Shown: positions 55,001 to 64,000 of the stretch, piece by piece
How positions within the stretch are numbered: the first letter of the stretch is position 1
How the letters are laid out: each line of letters opens with the position of its first letter
From: Lethocerus indicus
Taxonomy: Eukaryota; Arthropoda; Insecta; Hemiptera; Belostomatidae
Reading direction: 5' to 3'
Length of the DNA stretch: 64,000 nucleotides
NCBI GenBank assembly: GCA_019843655.1
Contig: JACDQD010000006.1
Location: 744,001 to 808,000, forward strand
Position numbers and translations under genes: made by a program
Notes under the pieces: model-generated
The model's database searches: none
The model's input: the letters and a program-made list of their open reading frames with translations, nothing else
Told to the model about the DNA's origin: nothing

Positions 55001-58000
55001 CCTGCCCTTGTGCTGCCTCAGTAGGCGAGCCTCGGCCGCCATGTCCACCTCGTCGCCGCCAATTATATCGCTGCCGCTGCTCAGGGTGCCGCCTCCGCCT
55101 CCGCCTCCGAGCCCTCCGCCCCCCGACTTGCCCGCAGCCGTTCCCATTCGGCCTGCAGCCCTGCGTTCTCCTCCTCCAGTTCCCTGAAAACAGAAAATAT
55201 ATATAGTAGGCTACCTGCCAAAAGATTATCACTTTCGGTGCATGAAAATTCCCTCAAGATACTGCTAGGCAAAACTTCTGAACCAAATTTTGAACTAATC
55301 CATTCATTTTCACAGTGGGCCCATTCGCCCATTCAATTCTCAACCAATTTATATTCGTATATCCGTGTCTGTTTTTCCCCGGCAGATGGCGGGTGAAACT
55401 TTGCGGAGGAATAAAAACGCAGAAACCAGATAAACTACAGTCTTCAGTACTTATTAACAGCTACAATTTTTTTTTTAACATAATTCATTTTAAACCCCGC
55501 CTACAATTTGTAGGCAAACACATTGTTTGCTTGTTGAAGCAATAATATTGGCGTATTCAAAGTAATACGAATAGTAGGAAAATATACTAATAATGTTATT
55601 GTAGAGAATAAATTTATAATTGTTTACTATACACGGTGGAATGGTTTAAATAAAATTACAACGGAAATGTATTTATTATGTAGAATAGACGAGATCAATT
55701 ATGAAAAAATCAATAAACTACCTGATCATGGCTTCCAGTTCGAGCCTTTGGTCTGCGTCAATCGCCGCCATCACTTGAACCGGACTTCTCGGTATGCTGC
55801 CCGGTTCACCTCCGTTCAACGAATGGCAATATTGAGCTATCAGCTGATGTTCGTCCTCACTGAAAAATAAGAACAAGAAAAAGTAATAAACAACTCCGAA
55901 GATTACTGCAAGAAACTGCGAAAGACGGAATAAAAAGTTTCAACATTTCACGAGTCGGTTAAATACAGTGCATAAACATAAATAGATATAATCTATATTT
56001 CCTTATAAATTAATATAATAGAAGAGACTAAATATTTTTAGAAATAAATAATATTTAGAAAATTTGACATGGCCCCACATTAGTAAGAATGAGAGTATAT
56101 GTTATAATGAATGTGAAAATCAGAATTTACAACAAATTTTTGTCATTTAATTAGATGTATATTTACGATGATTTATAAATAATTGAATTTCTTGTTTTTT
56201 TTTGGGGGGTGCAGGCAATTAAAAAATCAATTTTTAAATATTAGATACATAAGATAATTTACACAAAATAACATTTACACTTTTATGTTAAAGTTATGTT
56301 ATGAAATTAAATTTTCAATAAATACTTTCCACCTCCATTTGAATCTGTTACCTGTTATATTTATATATTTATACTTGATTTTCGTCATTGAAGCTCCTGA
56401 AATATGTATATTTATGATTTTATAAATAATTACATTTCTTGTTTTTTTGGGGGTTGCAGGCAATTAAAAAATTAATTTTTAAATATTGGATACATAAGAT
56501 AATTTACACAAAATAATATTTACAATTTATGTAAATTAAATTTTCAATAAATACTCTGACCTCCTTTGAACCTGTTACTTACTTGTATTTATATATTTAA
56601 TACTTGATTTTGTCATTAAAATCACTCCACAAATACGTATATTTATTATGATTTATAAACAATTGCATTTCCTTATTTTTTTGGGGGTAGGCAATTAAAA
56701 ATTAATTTTTAAATATTAGATATATAAGATAATTTATACAAAATAATATTTACACTTTATGTTATGAAATTATATTTTAATGAAATTAGACCTCCTTTTG
56801 AGCTTGTTACTTGTATTCATATATTTATACTTGATTTTTGTCATAAAATCACTCCACACATGCATATATTTATGATGATTTATAAATAATTGCATTCCTT
56901 GTTTTTTCTTGGGGGGTAGGCAATTAAAAAATTAATTTTTAAACGTTAAATATATAAGATAATTTACACAAAATAATATTTACACTTTTATGTTATGAAA
57001 TTGTATTTTCATATTAAATTTTGTGTACCTCCTTTAGAGGCTGTTAGCTGTTACTTGTTGTTGTATTGACTATTGTTTTGTTGTGGTATTGTTTGCGAGC
57101 TGTGATGAGTGTCTATTATGGCGTTATACTCACGAATCTGGAGTAGAGTTTGTGCGCGTGCGCAGTTCAACTTCGGCCAGCCTGGAGGCGTACATCTCGA
57201 GGGTGGTGTGTACGTCGTGTGTGGCGGCGGCGGCTGTGGTGGGTCCCGGGGGCGGCGCGGGGTGCGGCGGCGTCGGCGGCGCCGCCAGAGGGTCGCCCTC
57301 CAGCACGGTCTGCACCGGCAGGTAGCCGACGCGCGGGTGCTTAGCCCAGTACCGCTTCGACTTGAACTTGTTGCGCAGAGCCCTCGTGAAATCGCGAACG
57401 TCCTCCCCGGATGTTGTCTGAAACGGTTGTTAAACGTTGGGACAGATTCATTGGGATAACACCGGAAACACTTGAGAAAGGTCCATTAGCCGGTTGTTTC
57501 ACTAATCTATTTATTAAACAATCGTATTGTCAAGTTCAATTGACCAGCTATTGACTGTTATAAATCTATATAATATTTGTCAAATGGCATTTGTCTGTGT
57601 GAATGTGTGATTGAACAGATTGATAGAGTGAATAGATCGAAGAATAAAGTTATTAATTTAATTAATTAAAACTATATTAAGAGATGCGGAATTATCACAG
57701 AGGCGGATGGGTTTAGAAATCTGCAAACCGTTTTTGGACGTATATTGAGCGTGTTGAGATATTGCAAAAAACATGCTGAAAAAATGTCAGTCCAGCAATG
57801 TTGGTTCCCGATTGTCATGGCCACTCAAAACCTTTGTATTGGAGGGGGTTTAAAATTTATTTTTCAACTAACGGGAGACAATTTAACTGAGCACACTTCA
57901 CGAATTGCACAAAATATGTTTTGTCGGACTCAAGAATTTGAGACTGTAATTTGCAACCAAACAGGGCCCACAGAATGAATTAATAAACCGTTGAAAACAA

Positions 58001-61000
58001 AAACAACAAAACGGATTGACAATTCATCTGAATACATATTCTAAGAATAAATATATATAACGGGGTCGACCTCATCATAAATAGAAATGTATTGTATTCA
58101 ACTTACGGCAGTGCAATATTCTTGCATCGGATGAGTCAGTTTATGATTCTTGGCCTTGCGCCCGGAGAAGAAACAACTTTGGCACATGTCGAAATTGAAA
58201 CACTTCAAACAGCGATACCTGAAAGACGAAAAAAAAATTAATCCCCATATTGATATTCGTCCAATTTGTTGTGTTTTTGCAACGCAAACTTTTTTATCAA
58301 CTTATAATAATGTCCCGGTATAATTTTCTGAATGTAACTGAACGACCGGTATAAATAAAAATGCACAATATTATAATTACCTGAAACCGATGATCGGATA
58401 CTGTTTGCAAATGTTGCACTTCGCCTGGTGTTTGGCGGTCTCGCTTGCGGCTACCCTGTGCAAGACCGGCAGCCAAACCATGCTCTGCGGTTCCCTCTCA
58501 AGCCAGCTCAAAAACTGTACCGCCTGAACAATTGAAAACGTAATTAGCGCAATTAATAATTGGGCGCGGTACAGGTGTAATTAGTCTCGGAAGTTAAATG
58601 TAGAAAAAAAAGGCTGAAATGCATTTGTAAAAAATTTTTATGGCATAAAACAAGTACGGTACAAAAAAATTGGAATTTTCTAAAAGATTATCGAACTTCA
58701 ACATTTTTTTTTTAAACTATGATATTGTGGTTGTTCGTGATTTTAAACATAGAGATGTAGGAAAAGTGTTATTTTCGTATACGCCGCTGTATAGTGTAGC
58801 GACTCACTTCAATGGTGGTAGTATTGTTGCCGGCCTGCTCGAAGCAACTTCTCACGGATGGTTCAATGTTCGATCCACCGAAAGCTGCGACTTCGCCCAA
58901 CTGTCGCGGTATTTGAATGCAATCGTGGAGCAACAGTCCGAGCTTCCTCTGGTCGACGAGCCTGCTAGGGTCAGCCATCAGTCGGAATAGATCTGAAATA
59001 ACGATTAATATCAGTGCGATAAAGCATCATGGCAAGCGAAAACTGTGCTCGAAGGTATAACCGAAGTTTACCCATTGAATAAATTCAACAAAGTGTTATC
59101 TACAACAAAATTAATACTCACATCGATACTTTTGTTCCAAATGCCCTTTACAAAGTAGAACTAATCCAACTTTAAATGACAATACTCTCACTTGTCCAGT
59201 CCTTTGGCTGTAAAAGAGTGTATAAATATTTTCTGATAAATATAAAAACTGAACTAAACCAACATCATATTTTTTTATATATATATATAATAAATAAATA
59301 TCTTTATATATATATATAATAAATAAATGGCGTAATTAAAGGGAGATTCCAATATACCTGTCGTAGACATTGAGCAGCCAATTGACAGCTAAATCGAGGC
59401 AGAGGGGAACGTTGACAAGCGAAGGATTTTCGACAGCCAACGCCTCGTATATAGTGGCGAGGACGCTAATCATATCGGTCACATCCAACAGTTTGTCATT
59501 TTGTGCTCTAAGCCCGTGGCTGTCGAAAGCGTCAATCGCTCTGTTTACACTGACCAGGTCCACTGAAGACAAAGTGAAAATCGATTATATAACGAAATTG
59601 TTTGAAGGCGTATCGAATAATTAATAATATAGAAGAAATAAATTATTTCCCTTACAGCACATTCGTTTCTGCACCGTGCGCAATTTCAAGGCAGTCCTGT
59701 AGGCCGAATATCTAATTTCGTTGAACTCCGACAAGGAGTTCATAAGCTCGGACATTTTCGGATGGTCCCAGTGTGTCGTTTCAAGTTGGTGACTGAAAAC
59801 AACGACAATTATATAATAACAATGTAATTGTGTTGTAAGTAATAATAATAAAGCGTGTCAAGTGTACTGACTTGATGTAGTAAGGCACTTTGTTGGGTGT
59901 GGTCGCCCTTTCCCATGGATGATCGACAGACGCTGAAAGGAAACTGTGATTCGGTGGAGCACCACCGGAGCTCAGACCACGCAATGCCTTGAATCTGTCG
60001 TCAACTGTCATCTGTATAGCTCTCCACCTAAAATTAAAAAAATACATACTAGAAGCTTTAGATGCTCTAACGATACCCTTCAACCGGAGTCTAACAATGA
60101 TGAGCCATTTTTCAGATCCAGTTACCAACTAATCCTTGCTAATAGATCGTCATTTAACAACTTGATTCGGGAGATGTGACATTATGTTTACACTGTAAAA
60201 ATAAGCAGCTCTTTAGGAATGTAGGAATTATTTGTGATTCACTTGTAATCAACTCGATGATTTTTAAAATCAAATTTTCGTTATAGCTTCATAAAATTCT
60301 TTTAATTATTCTTACAAACGAGTTTAAAAAATTATTACCACTTCAAACACCCACCAAAAAAAATATTAGAATAGAATTTTATTTTAAACGATGAATTTCT
60401 AAATTGTTACTATGTTTTAAAGTTTCAATAACGGACAATTACCTGGCGTTAAGATCATCAACTCTTGCAAGTAGAGCAGGTGAAATGTTCACGTTCGTAG
60501 ATTTGAATGCGGCAACATGATCGTTCATATCCTCAATTGAACGCTGTAATGGACCTAAACGCTCGCCAAATTTCTGAAACACAAATTAGAATTTCGTTAG
60601 AGCTATATAAATATTTTTTATTAGACACGGATCAACGGACAAATATATTTATTTTTCCCCATATTGTGTGAATACATTAATACTCCCCTGAAAATGCAAA
60701 TGGCAATGTTTTTTTTGGATATAAACAATATATGTTGACATTGTTATTAATGACAAAAAGAATTATCTGAATATATTAAGTATTTCAAACGTCAATTGTT
60801 TATAAAAATTAAAACCAATGCCGCAATATTTTATATTTCTCGATATTTATATAAGCTGCAATTATGGCTTCCCCATTATGCAGCATATGGCATAATATCA
60901 GTAAATAAAGTAGTGGTAAAATATGTGAAAAAAAAATGATTCATAGCAAAATTAAAAACATGTTGGGAATGAAAGTTGGATTAAAAACCAACTAGTCAAT

Positions 61001-61330
61001 ATATTTTAATGCTGACTCACAAATAAGACTACTCAAAAATATATTTTACTCAGTTTACTATCTTAATTAAGTACTGAAGACAGAATGAATCTTAGCCAAG
61101 AGGCAATTGTTCACAAGTTAGATGGTATGTGTGTCCCATATCCGTGTAACAGCGCAATGTTTCAACGAAATGAAATATGTTTCAACAAGGCGGATACAAA
61201 CTTGCAAACTGTCCAGTTGCTGTGTCGCCTGTGAAGGATCAGTCGTGGTCTGCCACGAAGCGCAAGCAGTTTCAGAAGCGGCCAACCTACCGCTGGCGTC
61301 CTCCAGACACTGTTCGAACATTCTCATCCT
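51941..61330 (-). CDS. Dys: dystrophin, C-terminal portion (5' partial), 15 exons
   Basis: Dystrophin links the actin cytoskeleton to the membrane dystroglycan complex, mainly in muscle and neurons. Fifteen minus-strand exons encode about 735 residues ending at the TAA at 51941-51943. In order: end of the last spectrin-like repeat, WW domain ([14 protein letters not shown] to HWDHPK), EF-hand-like regions, ZZ zinc finger (CNIC, CLKC, CQSC, H-x3-H), a Pro/Ala-rich linker, coiled coils ([20 protein letters not shown]) and the C-terminus [24 protein letters not shown] and ZZ together form the dystroglycan-binding module. All splice sites are GT-AG and phases agree, except that exon 54917-55183 needs one extra base. 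Full-length dystrophin is several times longer, so upstream exons lie beyond the window; the part seen would serve both long and short isoforms. Confidence 0.96.
52003..52912 (-). other. dystrophin last intron
   Basis: AT-rich, with several A and T runs of 15 or more bases (52330, 52730, 52807). No further gene or repeat family recognised. Confidence 0.7.
52913..52987 (-). CDS. Dys: dystrophin penultimate exon
   Basis: Encodes [20 protein letters not shown] then LHHIA, running into G-DLGKAV of the last exon. Acceptor TTGATTTAG, donor AGCAG|GTACTT, phase 1. The length (25 codons) would allow in-frame skipping. Confidence 0.88.
52988..53906 (-). other. dystrophin intron
   Basis: AT-rich, with (TA)n at about 53371-53391; the GGGGTTGGGGTGAG stretch near 53192 is not part of a recognised element. 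Nothing coding supported. Confidence 0.65.
53907..54003 (-). CDS. Dys: dystrophin exon, C-terminal polar segment
   Basis: Encodes [20 protein letters not shown] then [12 protein letters not shown]. Acceptor ATTTTCCAG, donor CCTCAG|GTACGA, phase 1. Sequence divergence is normal here; the placement is supported by phase on both sides. Confidence 0.85.
54365..54557. mobile_element. family D miniature element, complete copy with TA duplication
   Basis: Ends TTAGGTGGACCCAAAAGTGA and, inverted, GATTACTTTTGGGTACCCCT-AA form about 27-bp terminal repeats. TA flanks both sides, the Tc1/mariner target signature. The interior has CTTGAGGAGTTATTCAAGGG and GTCGATAATATCGGCG. It is 193 bp, non-coding, in a dystrophin intron; a left-end fragment also lies at about 54111-54145. 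Confidence 0.88.
54917..55183 (-). CDS. Dys: dystrophin coiled-coil exon with apparent frameshift
   Basis: It begins [20 protein letters not shown] in one frame and continues [67 protein letters not shown] in another. The switch lies in a G-run at about 55124-55129 (CGGGGGGCGG on minus). The exon is 267 bp; phases of its neighbours require 268, so one G is probably missing. Coiled-coil residues on both sides are well conserved. Donor CACGAG|GTATAT. Confidence 0.88.
55184..55721 (-). other. dystrophin intron
   Basis: No recognisable coding sequence or repeat family; AT-rich. Confidence 0.65.
55722..55859 (-). CDS. Dys: dystrophin exon, first coiled-coil approach
   Basis: Encodes [40 protein letters not shown] and ELEAMI. 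DEH-LI--YC-SLN and PRSP-Q are conserved from insects to vertebrates. Acceptor TTTTTCAG, donor ATCAG|GTAGTT, phase 2. Confidence 0.95.
56160..57030. repeat. about 235-bp intronic tandem repeat, four copies
   Basis: Each copy has GTAGGCAATTAAAAAATTAA or a GCAGGCAATT variant, TTTTTAAATATTAGATACAT, AAGATAATTTACACAAAATA, TATTTACACTTTTATG, CCTCC and GTATATTTATGATG-ATTTATAA in the same order. Copies start near 56189, 56437, 56668 and 56897. Located in the dystrophin intron between 55860 and 57133. Confidence 0.9.
57134..57417 (-). CDS. Dys: dystrophin exon, post-ZZ region with Pro/Ala-rich linker
   Basis: Encodes [40 protein letters not shown] (highly conserved), then [40 protein letters not shown] and [14 protein letters not shown]. 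The Pro/Ala stretch is low-complexity and very GC-rich. Acceptor CGTTTCAG, donor GATTC|GTGAGT, phase 2. Confidence 0.96.
57418..58106 (-). other. dystrophin intron
   Basis: A plus-strand open frame at 57745-57978 has no recognisable similarity or exon support; otherwise AT-rich. Confidence 0.6.
58107..58218 (-). CDS. Dys: dystrophin exon, ZZ zinc finger second half
   Basis: Encodes [38 protein letters not shown]. Cysteine pairs C-L-K-C and C-Q-S-C and the paired histidines in HKLTHP supply zinc ligands. Donor TGCC|GTAAGT, phase 0. Confidence 0.97.
58381..58523 (-). CDS. Dys: dystrophin exon, end of EF-hand region and ZZ first half
   Basis: Encodes [40 protein letters not shown] and QYPIIGF. 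C-N-I-C is the first zinc pair. Acceptor TTGTTCAG, donor TTCAG|GTAATT, phase 2. Confidence 0.97.
58808..58992 (-). CDS. Dys: dystrophin exon, second EF-hand-like region
   Basis: Encodes [60 protein letters not shown] and IE. The [25 protein letters not shown] block is nearly invariant in dystrophins. Acceptor TTATTTCAG, donor TTGAA|GTGAGT, phase 0. Confidence 0.97.
59122..59207 (-). CDS. Dys: dystrophin short exon
   Basis: Encodes [20 protein letters not shown] then [32 protein letters not shown] is the conserved stretch between the EF-hand-like regions. Acceptor CTTTTACAG, donor CGAT|GTGAGT, phase 1. Confidence 0.96.
59358..59562 (-). CDS. Dys: dystrophin exon, first EF-hand-like region
   Basis: Encodes [60 protein letters not shown] and [24 protein letters not shown] is invariant in the family. 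Acceptor GTCTTCAG, donor GACAG|GTATAT, phase 2. Confidence 0.97.
59656..59792 (-). CDS. Dys: dystrophin exon, end of WW domain
   Basis: Encodes [40 protein letters not shown] and QKRMC. The second WW tryptophan is in HWDHP. Acceptor TTTTCAG, donor TGCT|GTAAGG, phase 1. Confidence 0.97.
59872..60027 (-). CDS. Dys: dystrophin exon, hinge and start of WW domain
   Basis: Encodes [40 protein letters not shown] and [12 protein letters not shown]. The first WW tryptophan is in HPWERA and PYYIN-H follows with the next exon. Acceptor TAATTTTAG, donor ATCAA|GTCAGT. Confidence 0.97.
60443..60573 (-). CDS. Dys: dystrophin exon, last spectrin-like repeat
   Basis: Encodes [40 protein letters not shown] and LNA. 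LS..[10 protein letters not shown] is typical of the last repeat. Acceptor GTGTTTCAG, donor GCCAG|GTAATT, phase 2. Confidence 0.95.
60574..61201 (-). other. dystrophin intron
   Basis: AT-rich; no repeat family or gene recognised. Confidence 0.7.
61202..61330 (-). CDS. Dys: dystrophin exon, spectrin-like repeat (first exon seen)
   Basis: Encodes [40 protein letters not shown] and SLQ. Less conserved, but acceptor ATTGTTGCAG, donor CAA|GTTTGT and phase 0 on both sides fit the next exon. Upstream exons are outside the window. Confidence 0.85.
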
Positions 61331-62144
61331 CTGCAACAATATTCAAATTTACCTCCGTCAACAAAAACAAAACTGTTACAATTTAAACGACATTTCATTA
61401 CTAAATGAATGGACAATAATAAACCAAAACTCTCGCACCACCCGGTTGAATAGAGTACGACTACTACTTTCAACAGAACAAATAGAGAGAGATTTATTAA
61501 TGATTTATTACTTCCATCCAGCTGTAATAAATATTTACCGCTTCCAGATGGAGTAATTAAACTTGCTAAATTAAATTTTAATTAGTACAAAAAAAATTAA
61601 AACCCCCAGCTCGGTCCATATCTACTAGAGCACTTGGTATAAATTGTTGTAGATTCGGACAGCTTTTCATCCTCAAAAGATGAAATGGAATGGATATTCA
61701 TTTAAAAAATAATATCCACAAAAATACACCAAAATGTTGATGTCAACACAGTTACATCCATAAATTAAACGCATTATTTGTCTCCCAAGTAATTATCACC
61801 CGATTTATTCTAATGATTTTCCTAATTGGCCGAACTAACGTTCTTCCGACAACGTTGCTAAACTGGACGAAATCACAAATGAGAAAACTTTGCAATAAAC
61901 ATAATATTCCGTCATATTCCTACCCTCTCTGTGAAGACAGTTCCAACAACTGTATTCAGATATTTCACAAAAGTTCAAATCCAAGTAGTGTTTTTCTGCG
62001 ACACTGTCTATGATACCGGAGCATTTATTTTTTTTTTGTTCATCCTTAAAAGATGTTTTGAACAATATTTTGTTTTTCACAACAGCCATTAGAGAAAATT
62101 GGATATGAAGTGGTGGTTGCGATCTGATGGAATTTCATAGCCGA

Positions 62145-62456
62145 TCAAGCTGTTTTTTTTTTTTTTTTTTTAATTACAAATGTAGAGAATAAACGGATAT
62201 TTATATTTTTAAACCGGAGAGGCTGGATCATTGAGCAGTGTTTTGGGCCCACTCCAAACAAACTTCTAATGGCAAACAAATCCACAAAGGTCATAAGATT
62301 GCAAGTGAATGAAACACCACACAATCCCTTGCACTCTTGCAGTAATTTCACAACAGAATTCACAATTAATGCATTGAAAGAATTAATAGATATTAATTGA
62401 AAAAATAATATCCACAAAAATACACTAAATGTTGATGTCAACACAGTGACATCCAT
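62145..62456 (-). CDS. possible small secreted protein exon (hypothetical)
   Basis: Unrecognised. An ATG-started frame begins MDVTVLTSTFSVFLWILFFQ, LISINSFNALIVNSVVKLLQ, ECKGLCG, which looks like a signal peptide followed by a cysteine-bearing mature part. The paralogous start at 61763 is broken by one extra base (ACATTTTGG against ACATTTAG), giving an early stop. It may pair by splicing with a cysteine-rich exon downstream. AT-rich chance ORF is the main alternative. Confidence 0.2.
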   Translation of the reverse strand: MDVTVLTSTFSVFLWILFFQLISINSFNALIVNSVVKLLQECKGLCGVSFTCNLMTFVDLFAIRSLFGVGPKHCSMIQPLRFKNINIRLFSTFVIKKKKKKTA

Positions 62457-62789
62457 AAATTAAATGCATTATTTGTCCCCAAATAATTATCACCCCATTT
62501 ATTCTAATGATTTTCCTTTAGAATTATACGAAAAGTCACAGAAATTAATTGGAACGACTTTCGAATTGTCCCCCTGTTATAATAATAGACCGGTGCTTAT
62601 CATCTCTTTCTTGGAATCGTTTCTCTAGTTCAAGTTTAATACGGAATTTATTCCAAGTCGACTTTAATCTGATTAATTGGCCCAACTAACGTTCTTCCGA
62701 CAGCGTCGCTAAACTGGAAGGGCGAAATCGAAAATGAGAAAACTTTCCAATAAAAATAAATAATCCGTCATATTACTACCCTCTTTGCG

Positions 62790-62897
62790 AAGACAGTTCC
62801 AACAACTGTATTCAGATATTTCACAAAAGTTCAAATACAAGTAGTGTTTTTCTGTGACACTGTCTACGATACCGGAGCATTTATTAACCATACAATA
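62790..62897 (-). CDS. possible cysteine-rich exon, copy B (hypothetical)
   Basis: After a good acceptor (GTTATTGTTTCAG) the frame reads YCMVNKCSGIVDSVTEKHYL, YLNFCEISEYSCWNCLRKE, followed by GTAGTA as possible donor. Y-x-N-x-C-x6-C resembles the second half of a Kazal inhibitor domain, but cysteine spacing upstream is wrong, so no function is assigned. Copy A at about 61905-62028 preserves the frame and all cysteines with several substitutions. Confidence 0.25.
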
Positions 62898-63021
62898 CTG
62901 AAACAATAACGGTTATTGGTCTTGTAAAAAGTGGTACAATCACAATCACAAGTGGTACGATTGATATAAGGAAGACCGCCTATTTTTATATAAATTAATA
63001 TTATATACATATACAATTGTA

Positions 63022-63146
63022 TTAGGGGCACCGAATAGTAATCAACATTTGCAAAAAAAAACTTTTCCGGCAAATTTTCGATTCCCGCCTTGTGAAGAAC
63101 TCCTCAAGACCCGAAATACATCTTATCAATTTGTGGATTACTTTTG

Positions 63147-63150
<4 letters not shown>
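63022..63150. mobile_element. family D miniature element, internally deleted copy
   Basis: TTAGGGGCACCGAATAGTAA at the left and TGGATTACTTTTGGGTA at the right are inverted; the interior CCTTGTGAAGAACTCCTCAA and ATACATCTTATCAATTTG is the reverse orientation of the copy at 34155. It ends in (TA)n. Confidence 0.7.
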
Positions 63151-63199
<49 letters not shown>

Positions 63200-63203
<4 letters not shown>

Positions 63204-64000
63204 CCGATTTTATTTGTTAAATGATGAACAAGTGTTAAAAATTTTAATTTCACTACTAATTTCTAGTATGTAAGACCGAATGCTATTGCCTGATAAAAAA
63301 AAAAATTTTAAATACGGGGAATTTTTCAGTTGGTTTATTGGAGATGTTATCGACCTTAAGTACCTATTAGATCACTGAATCGGGGCGCTATTGTTGAATC
63401 CAATAAAACTCGAATTCGATTAAAGTTCTATCCAAGTTTCTATCTTGTTTTTCTTTTTGCGGAAAAACGCTATTTTAATTAAAATTTACTTACGGATAAT
63501 GAATTTTACAACGATCCCGATTCCCGACTCGATTATTAGACAGAACCGATATTTAGGATCTTCAACTACTTTTCTGTACTGCCTTTAAAATGTGAAGTTC
63601 GCCCCACCGGAGAGAAGTGATAAAAGCACTATATCATTATAGAATTTTTAGACGATTACGCAATCCAGTGGAACGGGGCGTGCTATTTAATTAAGCCACG
63701 ACGGCCACCGTAATACAACTGTTCTCGGCTGGAGGATGCTCATAATTGGGGCGTTAACGGGGATCGCTACGAAACGGTCGAATCGGTACAATTCGACTTG
63801 TTTGCGCCGACAAGAGAAAAGAAAAAAAAAAAAACTCGTTAAACTCGGTAATTTTGAAATCGAAAATAATATCCGAAGACGTTTGAAGGGACTCCAAGTG
63901 TCCAGTGTTTGAGCCGGATACCAATCGGATACTTGGAACGGGTATTATCATTAATCTTTAAACAGATGTAAATGAAGAAAACGCGTCATACGCGTCCCCC
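63200..64000. other. non-coding end of window
   Basis: Nothing recognisable. Confidence 0.4.

Larger units (their letters stand above)
61707..62897. repeat. tandem segmental duplication, two copies about 700-850 bp apart
   Basis: Copy A 61707-62028 and copy B 62400-62897 share AATATCCACAAAAATACAC, TTGATGTCAACACAGT, ACATCCATAAATTAAA, CCAACTAACGTTCTTCCGAC or its GCCGAACT variant, GAAGACAGTTCCAACAACTG, TATTCAGATATTTCACAAAA and ATACCGGAGCATTTATT. Copy B carries an extra about 150 bp at 62518-62670. Confidence 0.9.
61331..64000 (-). other. probable dystrophin intron with a tandem duplication
   Basis: No spectrin-repeat exon is visible in these 2.7 kb. Contains the duplicated unit described next, a family D fragment at 63022-63150 and (TA)n at about 63150-63199. 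Confidence 0.55.

Noticed and set aside
55075..55150. GC-AG mini-intron inside the dystrophin coiled-coil exon (GCAAGT to GAGCAG)
   Set aside because: It would be about 55 bp, lacks a pyrimidine tract, and the sequence in between reads as the Gly-rich linker in the downstream frame; a one-base loss is simpler.
61331..64000. Further dystrophin spectrin-repeat exons
   Set aside because: None of the minus-strand frames shows heptad-like or spectrin-repeat sequence; the next upstream exon is probably beyond the window.

Overview
This is a eukaryotic, almost certainly arthropod (probably insect) nuclear window. Coding sequence is split into short exons with GT-AG introns. The exons are GC-rich and the introns AT-rich, and most of the rest is tandem repeats, (TA)n runs and small inverted-repeat transposons. 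I cannot name the species. The only run of Ns is exactly 100 bases (21434-21533), a scaffold gap inside satellite DNA, so repeat copy numbers there are not reliable.

Layout. 1-15.8 kb has no recognisable gene; it holds copies of a long-inverted-repeat (foldback) element, three of them swollen by a 12-bp minisatellite. 15.8-34 kb is satellite DNA: a family with a 32-bp unit (plus about 21-bp half units) and a 105-bp family whose every monomer carries a 24-bp perfect palindrome. The two alternate in blocks and form chimeras. 34-37 kb is repeat-rich spacer. 37.2-50.97 kb on the plus strand is a 14-exon multipass membrane acyltransferase-3 gene of the nose-resistant-to-fluoxetine (NRF-6) family, lacking its 5' exons and with one frame break. 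51.94-61.33 kb on the minus strand is the 3' part of the dystrophin gene: 15 exons running from the end of the last spectrin-like repeat through WW, EF-hand-like, ZZ and coiled-coil regions to the stop codon. 61.3-64 kb is upstream of those exons, probably a dystrophin intron, and carries a tandem duplication of short cysteine-rich ORFs.

The two genes converge: their stop codons are about 970 bp apart and the spacer holds polyadenylation signals for both strands and an 11-bp-stem hairpin. The genes show no functional link. The introns are where the mobile elements and intron-specific tandem repeats have settled.

The most unusual structure is at 47914-49512. Directly after NRF exon 11, the last 54 coding bases of that exon, its splice donor and a downstream foldback element have been amplified together as a tandem array of about 270 bp per unit, joined at a short homology (GATGGCG) shared by exon and transposon. 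Other notable points are the one-arm minisatellite expansion in the foldback elements, the satellite chimeras, a probable one-base loss in a G-run of a dystrophin exon, and intronic tandem repeats that each carry a splice-acceptor-like motif.
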